This document shows, in pieces, positions 22,338-33,748 of a DNA stretch of 64,000 nt (positions are counted from its first letter, which is position 1; every line of letters starts with the position of its first letter). The position numbers and the translations under genes are program-made. The stretch spans positions 3,471,030-3,535,029 of the forward strand of contig NC_043740.1 in NCBI RefSeq assembly GCF_004337985.1, given 5' to 3'. Below the pieces are notes generated by a model. That model was not told where the DNA came from. It ran no database searches and worked only from the letters and a program-made list of their open reading frames with translations. The stretch comes from Pyricularia pennisetigena. Lineage: Eukaryota; Ascomycota; Sordariomycetes; Magnaporthales; Pyriculariaceae.

Positions 22338-23187
22338 TGGAGGAACCACACTGGATCGCCGATCACCATTGTTTGTGTCGGGGTGGGCATTTTGTTGGGG
22401 ATGGAGGGAGGGATTTGGTGCTGCTAACTCTGTGATTGATTTTCGAACTGTAACCGCCCACTCACGCCCAAGTGAGCCGACAGAATGTCGAGGTTCTCAC
22501 GGCACATGGCTGCGGTCGGACCCCTTCCGGCCGGCAGGAATAGTGCAATGGCCAGATTTAGTCGAGTTTATCAAGCACTTCGCGGTTTGGCTTTGAGCTT
22601 GAGCAGTGCCTGCTCTTTCCTAGGTCGCTCAACGCACTCAATCCATCCTGTTTTTTTTTCCCTCATAAAATGACCACAGAACGCCCTAAGTGAAGAATTT
22701 TCACCTCTATACCGACGGCCGCCGCCACAAGCGTGCCATTGAAGCTTTTATTGCACCTTGGAAGGATAGATGGCTGCCAACTTTGAGGGGAGGTTGTTGT
22801 TGAGCCCGGCCTTGATTCATAGCAATATGCGCATCTTCAAGTGTCATCAACCATATTCACAACAAACCTAGGGTGGTGCTAGAGAAGCGTCGTCTACTTT
22901 GAGGCTGCAGAAATTAGCGGTATTCTACCATTAGGGTGAAGAATGGGTCATAGTGGCATTGGAATAAGGTGAGGGCATGCGTGGACAGCAGCTTCCTCAT
23001 GGCTGGTCCGCCGCTGTGGACGTCTATAAGAGAAGGGCAAGATCTCCCTGGATCCTAGGGAATGGCCTTGATCGATTCTTTACCACAAGGCAATCTTCAT
23101 TGAACCAACAGTCAAAGTCGGTCGTTTTTTTTTTCTTCTCCCGAGCTTCCCCCCACTCTTTACACCTTGTCCCAAATCATCTTCACA
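22338..23187. other. Intergenic, ORM1 3' flank to secreted-protein promoter
   Basis: 850 bp without a supported gene. A TATA box at 23025-23030 and a C/T-rich leader belong to the next gene. Confidence 0.6.
23025..23030 (+). promoter_or_regulatory. TATA box of the His/Asp-tail protein gene
   Basis: TATAAG lies 163 nt before the ATG, followed by a CT-rich leader. The position suits a fungal core promoter; use is inferred. Confidence 0.55.
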
Positions 23188-23681
23188 ATGCAGACCACAG
23201 CCATCCTCGCCCTGGTCGCCGCCGGCTTCGTGGCGGCCTCCCCCCAACACAAGATCTCCAAGCCCGTCATCACGGCCAGGCAGAACAACGGACAGGCCAC
23301 CCCCGTGACTGCCACCGCCATCGCCACCATCTCGACCGTGGCCACGGCCGCCAACCAGGTCATCACCGCCTCCACAACGGTCTTTGCCACGGCCACCCCG
23401 GAGACCACCACCGTCACCGTCACTGCCACCCAGACCGTGTCGGAGACCCCCATCCCCACCGTCACCGTCACCGCCCACTGGGGTCACCACCACCACGGTG
23501 GTCACCATCATCACCACGATGATGACTACGATGACGATGACTACGATGATGATGATGACTATGGAAAGCAGAAGTGAGTCGAGCGTTCTGATGACGAGCC
23601 ATTGGTGGAGTTGATGCAATTTGAGAGTGGGTATAAAGCTAGATGCTGACTTTTTTACTTTTGCTCCCCCTTTGTAGCTAA
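23188..23681 (+). CDS. Secreted Thr/Val-rich protein with His/Asp-rich tail
   Basis: The start is the ATG at 23188 (context TTCACA); an upstream in-frame TTG is ignored. A signal peptide spans residues 1-18 (MQTTAILALVAAGFVAAS), followed by a short pro-like segment with a KP/AR step and then about 65 residues of Thr/Val/Ala repeats, likely O-glycosylated. The tail is extreme: a His block (HHHHGGHHHHH) followed by an Asp/Tyr block (DDDYDDDDYDDDDDY). Unspliced, the frame ends at TGA 23575-23577. That TGA lies inside a strong donor (GAA, then GTGAGT from 23574), with a CTGAC branch point and TTTGTAG acceptor ending at 23677; splicing adds one base and then TAA. Both forms have 129 residues and differ only in the last one (Lys or Asn). 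His and Asp clusters suggest extracellular metal binding, which is inference. No family recognised. Confidence 0.75.
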
Positions 23682-25743
23682 AGGTGCCACAGACCAAGTG
23701 GCAGCAGGCCGATCTAGCACCTCCCTCCACACTCCTCTCCTTGCGTCGGGCATGAGAGTGTAGTGTGCAAGGAGAGGATTGACTAGTACCAGGACCCTGT
23801 TTGGAGTCAACTCCGACCTTTTTTCTTCTTTATTTCTTTTCACATCGATATCCAAAAAGTTTTCATTGACAAAATACTTGTTTCGGACTCGGAACCGGAT
23901 CCAAGGAACATGGGGATCAAAGAAAAACAAAAAAAAAAAAAAAAAAAAAAAACAAGTCTCAACGCCCACCCATCTATCCGCATGCATCAACCAAATCCCA
24001 GACAACCAACATTCCTTCAACAAGGTGCCCAACAAGAAACACTTGATAAACCCCCTGGAGATTCTTTTCTTACACCAACCAGAAATGAAATCTCTCCCAC
24101 CTGGGTCACATGCACTCTTCCCTCTCCTTAACGATATCCAAAGCCTCCCTCCGGGTCTGATCAACCCTTAGATGGCGGTGCCACTCACTTGTACCATATT
24201 TTTATGGTTTTGCGCTCCTTGACTCTTTACTCTAGGCTCTCATTTTCTTGAACTACCTATATTCATCCCTTTACGGTAAGGGATCTTGGGACACTCATGG
24301 TTTTAGCGGGGAAGCCTTGGTTTTTTTTTTTTCTCCTTGTTTAATAGTTGTTTTCTTTATTTTCCCTCTTCTCTCGGGAATTTAAAAGACAATACTCCCT
24401 TGGGGGCCAGGACTCTAGTCAAAAAAAACAAAAGCACATATGGGGACGGGGTCTATTAATTCTTTTAGAGTTTGATAGTAATTATAAACTCTTATGCTCA
24501 AGTATTTTGCGTGTGCTCTGCGGTGTGATGGAGGGCCCAAGACAAATCTTCAGCAGGCTTCTGGCCCGACGTGGACCCGGAAGCCTTTGACTGAAGAACC
24601 CATTCACTGGTGTGTTTCTGGATGGATCTTGTGAGCATCTACTTCGTTCGTGGTGCCAAAAAAAAGACTCGAAGCTACTCCCTGCTGCCGCTGTCTGAAT
24701 AGAGTTGAGCGTGGTGTGCTTGGGCTGGGCTTGAAAAATGGTGCTAGGCTGGGGCTAAGGCATGGTTGGTTGGGCCCGCCCTTTTGTTACTTTGTATTTA
24801 GTGGTCGAAACAGACCCCAAGCCACCGGGGCCCCCAATGGGCAATTCAGGGTCCCCGTTGTCTCTCGTACTCTCTTCCTTGTTGGTCTGACTTTGGTCGG
24901 GACCCTTCCAGAGCACAAGGTGCGATTCTTCTTTGTCCCACCAGGCCACGAGTAGAATCGAGAACCACGCGGGAATGGCTGTGCTCCTCTGGTTTCTAGT
25001 GTGCATGTATTACAAGCAATCACTTTTTTTGCTTTACAAGTCGCCCTCGCCGGCGAGGTAAATTTCAAGAAAAGAAAAATGTTTCGTATTGCATCGACCA
25101 ACAAACATATCGTCCATACCAACCAAGTGCAACAAAGGAAGATCAAAGTAACGAATGCCACGTGCTGTGCAAGTTCATGATGAGATACAGGGGTAAATCC
25201 TCACAAAAAATAGACACCCAGGCTTGCGATAAACTGATATGTGATATATATATCAGCCCTTTTTCTCGGCCATGTGTTATCTTTGCGACCCTTGTCAAAC
25301 AATAGCTTGTTGTTTCTTTGGGCAAAATCCATCAGAGACAAAGAACTTGAACAATGAACAACGCGGCCAAGGCCACAATCGGGGGGAATCTCCTCACTGG
25401 GCCCTTGAGATGGGCTGGCGTGGTGCTGCCTAGGGACTTGTCCAAGGTTCTATTCTGCTCGCAGTCACCGAAATTAACCTCCCTGGACTCTTTGTTTTTT
25501 TTTTTTCTTATTCTTTTATCAGGGATGTCATTTCGCAAATGCCGTTGTTAGGTAGCCACCAAAGGACAAAAAGACGTGAAAAACTCAAGCTGTATTCCCC
25601 GATATAAAGGCAAAGAAGCATCCTGCTGCCTCGGATGGCCGGAATCTGTCAGAATGTTCTCCATCTTCAGTTCACGGCCGGCCTGTGAGCAGTAGGCATA
25701 CTCTTGAGTAGACAACCGAACCCATCTTTCACTTGGACGTCCC

Positions 25744-25749
25744 TATAAA
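25744..25749 (+). promoter_or_regulatory. TATA box of the small Cys-rich gene
   Basis: TATAAA about 245 nt before the ATG at 25993, directly followed by a CT repeat, which is a common fungal core-promoter layout. Inferred. Confidence 0.45.
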
Positions 25750-25753
25750 CTAG

Positions 25754-25774
25754 CTCTCTCTCTCTCTCTCTCTC
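25754..25774 (+). repeat. (CT)n microsatellite
   Basis: About ten CT units just downstream of the TATAAA, probably at or near the transcription start of the Cys-rich gene. Confidence 0.9.
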
Positions 25775-25992
25775 ACCCTAAGCCGGCTTGTCTCCTGGAA
25801 CGCCATACGTACACTAGATATCCCTCCTTTGCTCTGAGAGCAAGAGCCTTTGCTTGGTTCGACAAGCGCAGCCAGTCTGCTTGCCCGTCTTCCCATCCCG
25901 CTTATCCCAAGACATCATACCCGAGTCGCACGTCCACAACCTCCAAGGATACCGCGACGACGCACAAGAGCATACGCAGAGGGGATAGAGAA

Positions 25993-26417
25993 ATGTGCGG
26001 CCTCGAGAACCTCCAGCACCGGTGCTGCGGGGCCTACTCCCAAGAGGTGCGGTACGAATGCCCACGAGCGGCGTCGTACGGTGGCTGGATCCAGTAAGTT
26101 ATTTTTTATTTTATTTTGATGTCTATCTACTTGAATTTGGTTTAGCCCGGTACCCCCCAAAAGGCAAAAACGTCACGCTTATTGGTAGTACAAGCCAGCA
26201 GGGAAAAAGGTCTAGAACATATCCCATCCAAAACTAGAAAGAGGGAATTGCTAATCATCGAGCAACCATAAGCAACAGCTGTGCATACCGCGACGCCCAA
26301 GGGGCACGAACCGTCGACACGCCCTGCACATCCTGCAGTCAGAGGGGCAGGCCCGGCGAAAGGAAGGACTCGTTCCACCCGTTTCGGAGTCTGGGAAGCC
26401 GGACGCCGACGCCGTGA
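25993..26417 (+). CDS. Small Cys-rich protein, two exons
   Basis: Exon 1 (25993-26093) encodes MCGLENLQHRCCGAYSQE and continues through RYECPRA to GGWI. It ends in a GTAAGT donor. The acceptor is either CATAAG (exon from 26273) or CAACAG (exon from 26279); both keep frame, and a GCTAAT branch point precedes them. Exon 2 continues CAYRDAQGARTVDTPCTSC and ends at TGA 26415-26417, giving 79 or 81 residues. Paired cysteines (RCC, YEC, the C of CAY, PCTSC) resemble the short 'MCG... CGH ... C ... C..C' proteins common but uncharacterised in Sordariomycetes; a zinc-binding fold is plausible. No signal peptide, so probably intracellular. Neither exon is visible as a long frame, so automated annotation may miss it. 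Confidence 0.6.
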
Positions 26418-27320
26418 TTCTACAACGGCGGGGAGGAATTTGTGCCACCGGGTGAGAAAGTGACTCGGTCGAGCTGGACTCGATGGTCCGCCTTCCCATT
26501 TTTAAAAAAGAAAGAAAAAATATTCTGGCCTCTGCAAGGCAGGACAGGGCACTGGCTTTTGAGCCTCGAGAAGAAGGGGAGGGGTTCACAACCAGGAGGG
26601 ATTGCGATCCAGACCTTCCACGACGTCGGAAGGCGGAAAAAAAAGGCGCAACAGAAGCCCTCTTGAAGGGAGAGCCGGCCCCTCAACGATTACGTCTTTT
26701 CTCCTCCCCACGTCCGATTCGTCGGCTCGGGATAGGAGCCCTCGAAGAAACGACTGGCTGAAGCGGGTGCCGGCAGAGAAGTATTATACGCTGTGCCCAT
26801 GGAAGAGCCGGGCCCGGTGCATATCATCTGATATTCGCTGCAGCCGGCCGTTTGTTTTCCCTTTTGGTACTCTCTATTATTTTTTTTTTCTTCTTCGCTC
26901 CAGCTCATACAGGCACCATCCTCCACAGTTTCCTTCGGCAACCGCGGGGGGGAAAAACAAAAAGGAACCGGGATGTGGATGCCGTCAGGCCGGCCTGACC
27001 GAGGTGGGCTGTCGAAGCAATCAGTATCGGAGAGTGCGGGAACACAAATAGAGCTGGGGCCGCCGCATGGCATAGATGGTACATGATTTTTGTGTTTTAC
27101 ACTAGATAATTATCCGCGAGGACGCGATAGAGCCGTCATCCGATTAATGCACTTTTTTTTTTCTGGCCTTTTTTGCCTTTTTGTCCCCTCTGCCTTGTCA
27201 CAGCCATGGTTTCGTCAAAGTTGGAGAGTTGGTTGGTTGCTGTGCCTGTGAGTGGTTATGCCGTGGCACGTTGACACGCAGCAGTAAGCGACCCGCAAAG
27301 TTGATTAATTAACAATGGCA

Positions 27321-27539
27321 TCAATAATATCGCAATGGTGCCTTGCGGAAGGCCCGAAAAGGTGAGAGGCGAAGGACGCGTCTATTGATTTGCAGCTTTG
27401 AGCGACTAAAGACGGATCGGCGCACCATTTGAACTGGGTTATGATGACAATTCGCGTCTGCAGGACGTCCTTCTGATCCTCTGGTATTTTGTCCACGAAC
27501 AAAGACAATTACACAAAATACGAAACACAATGCTGTCAT
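27321..27539 (-). CDS. Possible small secreted basic peptide (weak)
   Basis: The frame from the ATG at 27539 encodes 72 residues. It begins with a signal-like MTALCFVFCVIVFVRGQ and continues into a strongly basic, Arg-rich C-terminal half with few Cys. An alternative ATG at 27581 adds 14 residues. Codon use is AT-rich compared with genes here, and no homologous family is recognised, so chance is a serious possibility. Confidence 0.2.
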   Translation of the reverse strand: MTALCFVFCVIVFVRGQNTRGSEGRPADANCHHNPVQMVRRSVFSRSKLQINRRVLRLSPFRAFRKAPLRYY

Positions 27540-28819
27540 GAAACTTTTGAACAGGTTTGACACTTCATAACACAATGCCATATTTAATAAGACCCAGTCA
27601 ATCAACCGGGAAACCTACTATATATTCTCCGACTCGTCACAGAAGGAAACAAGTGGTGGCCAGGCAATATCATTCCCGTAGCTATAGCAGACCTCCATGT
27701 ATAAAAAATTATAAATGGGTTGAAAAATCCAGTGCTCTAGACTAAATTAGAATAAGCCATTGTGACATTGCGTTATGCATTTGTATCCCACATGCAAAAA
27801 TCGCTGCTCGATCATTCAATGTCGCCGTAGCATTGCTCTCTTTTGTTTTGCGTCATTAAATCACCTCGACGTAATTACTTCTCCTACTGTCATTACAAGC
27901 CTACCGTAGCAAACCCGTTCCAAGGTGGCAATCATTTCCGGGCCAGACACGCCCAGTGCAAGTGCCGAAGAAGGCAAATGAGAAGGTGATATTTGAAGGC
28001 AGTGCTGGTACATAGTATGCTGTAATAACTAGACTAGGTAGTAAACCCCTACCCCCATGAACGTGAAGCAAGGGTTCATTCATCCCATGTTTCCAACCAT
28101 GGGTTATCTTGTTCTTTTTTCTTCTTTTTCATTTTCTTCTGTCAAGTGCGACGTTGCGACGTAGTACACAGCAATCGAGTTATCAGTAATTTTAATTGCA
28201 CGTGGCCTGCCTCGTTATCTGGTGATTCAGTTGATTAGGTTTGCTGATGGGGTTCAGCTCTATATGTGGCATACTATACTATCACATAGAAAAAAAAAAA
28301 AAAAAACGGCAGATGCCTCGCAGCATATATTTAAATGTGCATACGATACAGTATATTTTGCAACCAAGTACCATTGAGCAGAGCCACTAGCCTGGTAACA
28401 AAGGGTCGAATAAACGAAATTGCATATCTGAGACGACTATACTTGACACAACCTAACATGGCCCTTTCTGCCCCACCCAAGTTGCTGGAGCCTGTTGCTG
28501 TTCGGGTTGGGTTAACGGGCACTACTGTACATCACCTTGCAGCGCATTCTGTACCGTACCTGCACACCAAATAGACGGTGCGGGGAACGGATTTGGCAGC
28601 TTCCCGGGCCTTGGTCGGGTTGGCGGGAAATGCTCAAGGTGAAACAGCCCGTCATCTCGGAAGCAAGCATGAAAGCAGGATACAAGGAGACAAAAAGCCT
28701 GGTTTGAAAGCAAACAAACGAAACTCTTCTACTTTATCACAACTCTCTTGTCCCCTCCTTAATGAATGCCCATGACTGGTGGTGAGACTTGACGGCCAAA
28801 TGTTTTACCCGCCCTGAAA

Positions 28820-28842
28820 TTTTTTTTTTTTTAAAAAAAAAA
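28820..28842. repeat. T13-A10 perfect inverted repeat
   Basis: T13 directly abuts A10, forming a perfect palindromic A/T element without a spacer in the gene-poor region. Confidence 0.9.
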
Positions 28843-30332
28843 TCAAATTGCCTCAAAATAATAACAGAAAAGAGAGGGAAATAATTTGGTTCGGGAGGAA
28901 GCTGGAACTGGAGACGATCCATCGCCAGAGGCTGCCAAGGTTGCCAATAATACCACACACATCCCTGAAGTGATATTAAACCACACCATGGTTCTCCTGG
29001 ATCTGGTCATGGCCACTCTCTTGTCGACCACAAACGAAATATTTTACCAAGCCACGTTGCCGGGACGAGGGGGCAGACGTGGTGCGGTACAATACGGTTG
29101 TTCTGTCACGCTGGTGCCATCCGTTCCGCGTCGGCAGTCGCCATCACTTTTTTATTTATTTTTGCGTATGTCCCAATTCCATTCCGGTCACTTTTTTACT
29201 TAAAAATATATGTTGTAACTTGACCACAGTCGCGTCCGAGTTAGTTACTAGGGCTCAATCAGTTCTAGTTTCCAGACTAGAATAGCATTAAAAGTAACCG
29301 AGGCTAGTCTGCCTTATGAGAGCCACTTATACGACCCTGCACCAGCCCCCGGCTAAGAAGCAAAGAGAGTCAAAGAGAGTCAGCTTGAGTCAGACAGTTT
29401 GACTATGCCTACTGCCAAAGCAGAACTACGGTAGTACAAAAGTAGGGCAGGGCACCTTGAGACACTTTTTGGAGGGGCTAGTCCCATCTCGTCCGTCAGC
29501 CAGCCTAGGTGCCCTTGTGTGCGATTGGGGGTTTATCTCAAGTCGAGAGAGAGAGAGAGAGAAAAGAAAAACCTTGGTCAAATACTTAATTTTAGGCCAA
29601 ACTCCAGACTTTTGTTTTGACGGAGAAAAGATGCTAGCATTCGAACCGGCGAGGCTCATTTCCTTTTAGTTGATGGAAAACGAGATCCAAGGTCTTGGTG
29701 CCAAAGCGGTCGGATAGCAACATATTATCGTGGTACCTTTTCCCGTCGGTCGGTCTAGGTTGGGACATCAAACGGGTCTATCTATGGTGCACAGAGGAGA
29801 AGAAAGAAAAGATTTACAACATATAGTTACAATCCATGCACTCAACCTAGTTTGGCACTGTCATTTTGTCTTGACGGCACGCAATCGTTACACACTGCAT
29901 ATGTTCCCTTCTTCCGTGTCTCATCTTTTTCTCCTTCCGTTCTCCAGCAAAAAAGTTTTAAGTTTTTTCTTTATAGAGAGGGGGCCAGAATCATCAGATG
30001 GAGGTCAGCAACCTCGCTGAAGATTCATGGCAAGAGCGGAAAGAAAGGGCCCACAATCAGGACCTTACCGGGAGATGGGGGGGTTGATCGGGCTCTGTCT
30101 GAATGCGGGCCGGGCAACCCGGCCGGGCTGTCCATGTCTTCTCTTCTGCGCTTTTTTCCGTTCATTGTTTTTGGAAGATGTACTACTGAAATCTACTAAA
30201 ACCACCCTCACTTATCCACCGTGAGCGTTTATAGATTAGGTTGGTTGCGCACGGCCTCTTTCCTTCCTATCCTCCGGCAGGAACGTTGATTGGCATCATC
30301 TGACTGCCGATCAATTGTGCATCAAGCTAGCG

Positions 30333-30335
<3 letters not shown>

Positions 30336-30366
<31 letters not shown>
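30336..30366. repeat. A31 homopolymer
   Basis: An uninterrupted A run on the + strand in the gene-poor region. Confidence 0.95.
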
Positions 30367-30367
<1 letters not shown>

Positions 30368-33300
30368 CATTTCGGTAGTAGGGCGGGTAAAGTTGAAATA
30401 AACAAAAACAGGGCACAACAAGAAACAAGAACGCTCGTTCTTTCAACGCAGTGGTTTCCGGAATGGGCGACGGACGAACAAGCCATGGTTTATTTCAGCT
30501 CTAGGCTGCTTACTACATATAAGGTAAAAGCAACCAACCCAATCGTAACGGCTCAGGTCAGCGAGGTTGCACTGGCTGTGTATCTTTTCTTTTTTATTTT
30601 TCTCGTCGAGGTCTGTGCTTATGCAGCAACAATGCTACATAAAGAATGGCACGGTTTACCACATGACATCTACAAGCTGCAGTGGATGGACGGCTCAGCT
30701 CGACAGAAAGCTGTACAACAAAAATTCGACAGCAACAGCAAAAACTGACAAAACAATCTCATGCCTCAAAAATTAGGTGACTTTGATGAGTGGCAAGCTC
30801 AGACAAAGGGTGGGGGGAAGAGGAGCGAAAGAGAAATTGGGCTTACCTTAGTGTGTCAAATGTACCACCGTTACTGCGAGTTGTACGAATACACTTAAAA
30901 AGAAGGATCGGATCGTCCTTTGGCATGTGGGTAAACCATGGCAACATGGCAAATCATGGGCTTGGCAATTAACACCCCATCAATCCCATCCAGTCTTGCC
31001 ATCTTGCAGTTGCATGTCAAAGTCTGGGAGGATATCACGGTGGCAAGGCTAGGGGAAACGATTTACGAGGTGTAGCACTGTAATAACGACTGATGAGATG
31101 AACGTTTTCGTGCTCAAAAATTATAGTATAGTACAATTTGTAGTTTAAAAGCTGTGTGTGACCGTCAATCAGCACATCAAGAGAGTAAATATTTGTAGCT
31201 GACAACCAGCCACTCGAACGCCTGGTCTTTTCATACGAAAGCGGCGCCGCGCAGATACACAAAAAAAAAAGAATTAGATGGTCAAGATGGTGTCTCGCCG
31301 CACAGGTGAGGGGCGCGGCTGTGGGAAGACAGCGCGTACTTGGTTCCCACCACACCTCTTAACAATGTTACTATGATAAATAATATGTACAGTAGTATGA
31401 TGAGTGCCCCACTGCGTCTTTGCCCATCGGTCCATCGATGTTTGTTCTCTGGGGCCAGGAAATAATGAAGTTGCAGCTTCCAAAACGCATACAGGGGGGT
31501 TTCAAAGGGTCTTCATGTCTTTGGGTGGATCCATGTGGATCTGCGCAGCATGGGGCTTGTGGATCTTCCACCTGCCCGCTTTCTTGCCTTGCATTAATAC
31601 CACCTCAATACTTGCGACGAACAACCTTTTTTGCCAAATGGTGAACGGTACCCGTTACCAAGCTTGGCCTGCGAGACTGGGAGACTCTCCCACTTAGTGT
31701 ACCCACATACAGTAGGATCAGTGAAAACCAGAGGCGGAGATAAAATTGATATTCGGTGCTAACCTAGATCGATCACTAGCGTGAGCAGGGGTAGACAGGG
31801 GCACAAATCTCGTGTGGAGATCTCATTGCTACGCTTGCTACGGTATGCTTCGAGCCGTAGTGGCAGATGCCGGACCTTGAGATGAGAGTTGCTTTTCCGT
31901 TTCCTTTCTGCTCAATTCAAGCTTAATGTAATGTAAGCTCCTACCTCTCCTTGCCAGCTTCAACTCCAGACCTGCTCTAGAGTTCCTGCCTCTCGACGTT
32001 GGCGTCCAACCTAGTTTGTCTTATTCTGTTGTGCGTGCTCGCCGGAGTTAGCCGAACCGATCGACATCGACATCCAGGCCCAGCTGTCCACCAGCCCTTT
32101 TTGGCTTGCTGGAAACCAGTCAAAGGAGCGCAAACCCACAACTCTTTCAATCTTCGACCTGCCAGCCATCAATCAGCAACTCCTGTCTTTTCTTTTCTTT
32201 CTTTCTTTTCCTTTCTTCTTTCATTCTTAATCCGACCCGACCCAAAGCGTACCCAGGCCTACGTCGCCGCCGCCGAGAATAGAGCCAGGAGCTCCCGCTG
32301 GGATCATTTAATTTCATTGGGAATAATTGGACCAACACTAGAGGACGACGCGGACGCTTTTAGGTCCGTGACAGCAGCTTTTGCTGCCCTACGATATTGA
32401 AGCTACTCTTTTAGTCTTTGCATCGGATTTGGTGCGGAGGGTGATCATCACCTTTTGTGCCTTTTTCACCAAAAGGAGGGGGGCGTGAGGAAAAAAAAAA
32501 AAAAAAAAAAAAGGTTTGTGCACCACGATTTGCCAATCTTTTTGCCTTTTGGATCGTCTATTGCCCAACACTGCGCCGTATGACCCCTGCATTCCGTGCC
32601 GCTTTTTTTTTCTCTCTTGTAAGAGCTGCCTGCATGCAAGCTCTTGTTTTTCCTTCTCTCGGTTACAGCTTGTTTGTTCTATTTCGTTCTTCTGCAAATG
32701 ATTGTTGGGATGACCGGAGTCGGGTCAGCTCTTTAAACACTTTCTGCACAGCCGTTGCAGGACATGCCAGGACGAGAAAAGGAAACCGGCAGCGGCGAGC
32801 ATCACTCAACATCGTCCGAACGTTGTCAAGACGTGGCAGACGTCAAAAAAGCAACTCCATCTTGGGAACGCCCCCTCAACGACATCCTCAGAGAGACTTT
32901 CTGTCTTTTCTCCCCTGCTTCTCCCGCACACACCAACACACACGCACACGACTCTTTCCGTCTCGAGGCCAACATCCTGAGTCCCAAATCAGGACCTACG
33001 AAACATTTCGACTCAATCCTGCTTGCCATACCACACAACCTGCGACCCAGCCAAGTTACTCTCGACAGCTCATTATTTTGTATGACTTCCACTCATACCA
33101 CCTAAGAGGTAACCAATTGCACCTGGCGAAGATTGCAGATGCATAACTTGGTCTCGATTTTGGTTGCTAGTCTTCATATATCTCGCCTGCCTACATGAGC
33201 TCCTGTCGCCTGATATGCTGGCCGTTTTGCCTGGATTCTGAATAGGACCAGAATACACTGAATCGAGTCTCGTGTGACGGCCGGCAGCGGTCTTGCTCGG

Positions 33301-33748
33301 TGACAGTGACACCCGCCTGCCGCTCCCGTCAAGGGAATCGAATTTGGATTTCGGTGCTGTGCTGTGTGCACCATTAGGCTTCACTAAAGCTAGTGAGGAC
33401 CGCATGAAGTGCTGCGTCGGGCTGCGACTCGACTACGCAAGTGCTGGGTGGATCATATCCATTTTTGATTTTACGGGCGGTCATGGTCTTTCGTGTTTCA
33501 GCTCGGAACTCTTCACGTCAAGATTTTGTACTAATTCGTTGATTTGCGTACAGCATACCCCCCGAACTGCCTACCTAAACCCAATCGCATCGAGAGGCGT
33601 CCACCGCCGAGCACTCGAATGAACAAGACACATACCTGACGACTCGACACATCTGCCCGGACGGCGCTTTGTGCTGCTGCTGTCCTACGCACACTTAGAC
33701 CGTTCACGATAATAAGCCTGACGAGGCTCAAAACACCTCTGATAAACC

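Larger units (their letters stand above)
23682..25992. other. 2.3-kb intergenic region
   Basis: Contains an A run near 23930-23951, T runs near 24321 and 25495, a (CT)n microsatellite at 25754-25774 and the TATA box of the next gene. Short frames on both strands have no family features. Confidence 0.5.
26418..33748. other. 7.3-kb gene-poor region
   Basis: This is the longest interval without a supported gene. It contains A/T runs (28820-28842, 30336-30366, 32491-32512), GA and CT microsatellites (near 29546-29560) and a long leader for the next gene from about 32700. One weak small-secreted-protein candidate (27321-27539) is listed separately. I found no transposon ends, no tRNA B-box with a matching stem, and no multi-exon gene. 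Confidence 0.5.

Noticed and set aside
23080..23730. 216-codon antisense frame over the His/Asp-tail gene
   Set aside because: Its Val/Gly repeats are the complement of Thr/Ala/His codons on the + strand; the + strand has the signal peptide and promoter.
29621..29665. tRNA B-box-like GGTTCGAATGC on the minus strand
   Set aside because: Flanking bases do not form a T stem or an acceptor stem, and no A box lies at the right distance.
31999..32400. 133-codon frame with a hydrophobic, signal-like start
   Set aside because: The first codon is TTG, no ATG lies near, and the rest is compositional with CT-rich stretches.
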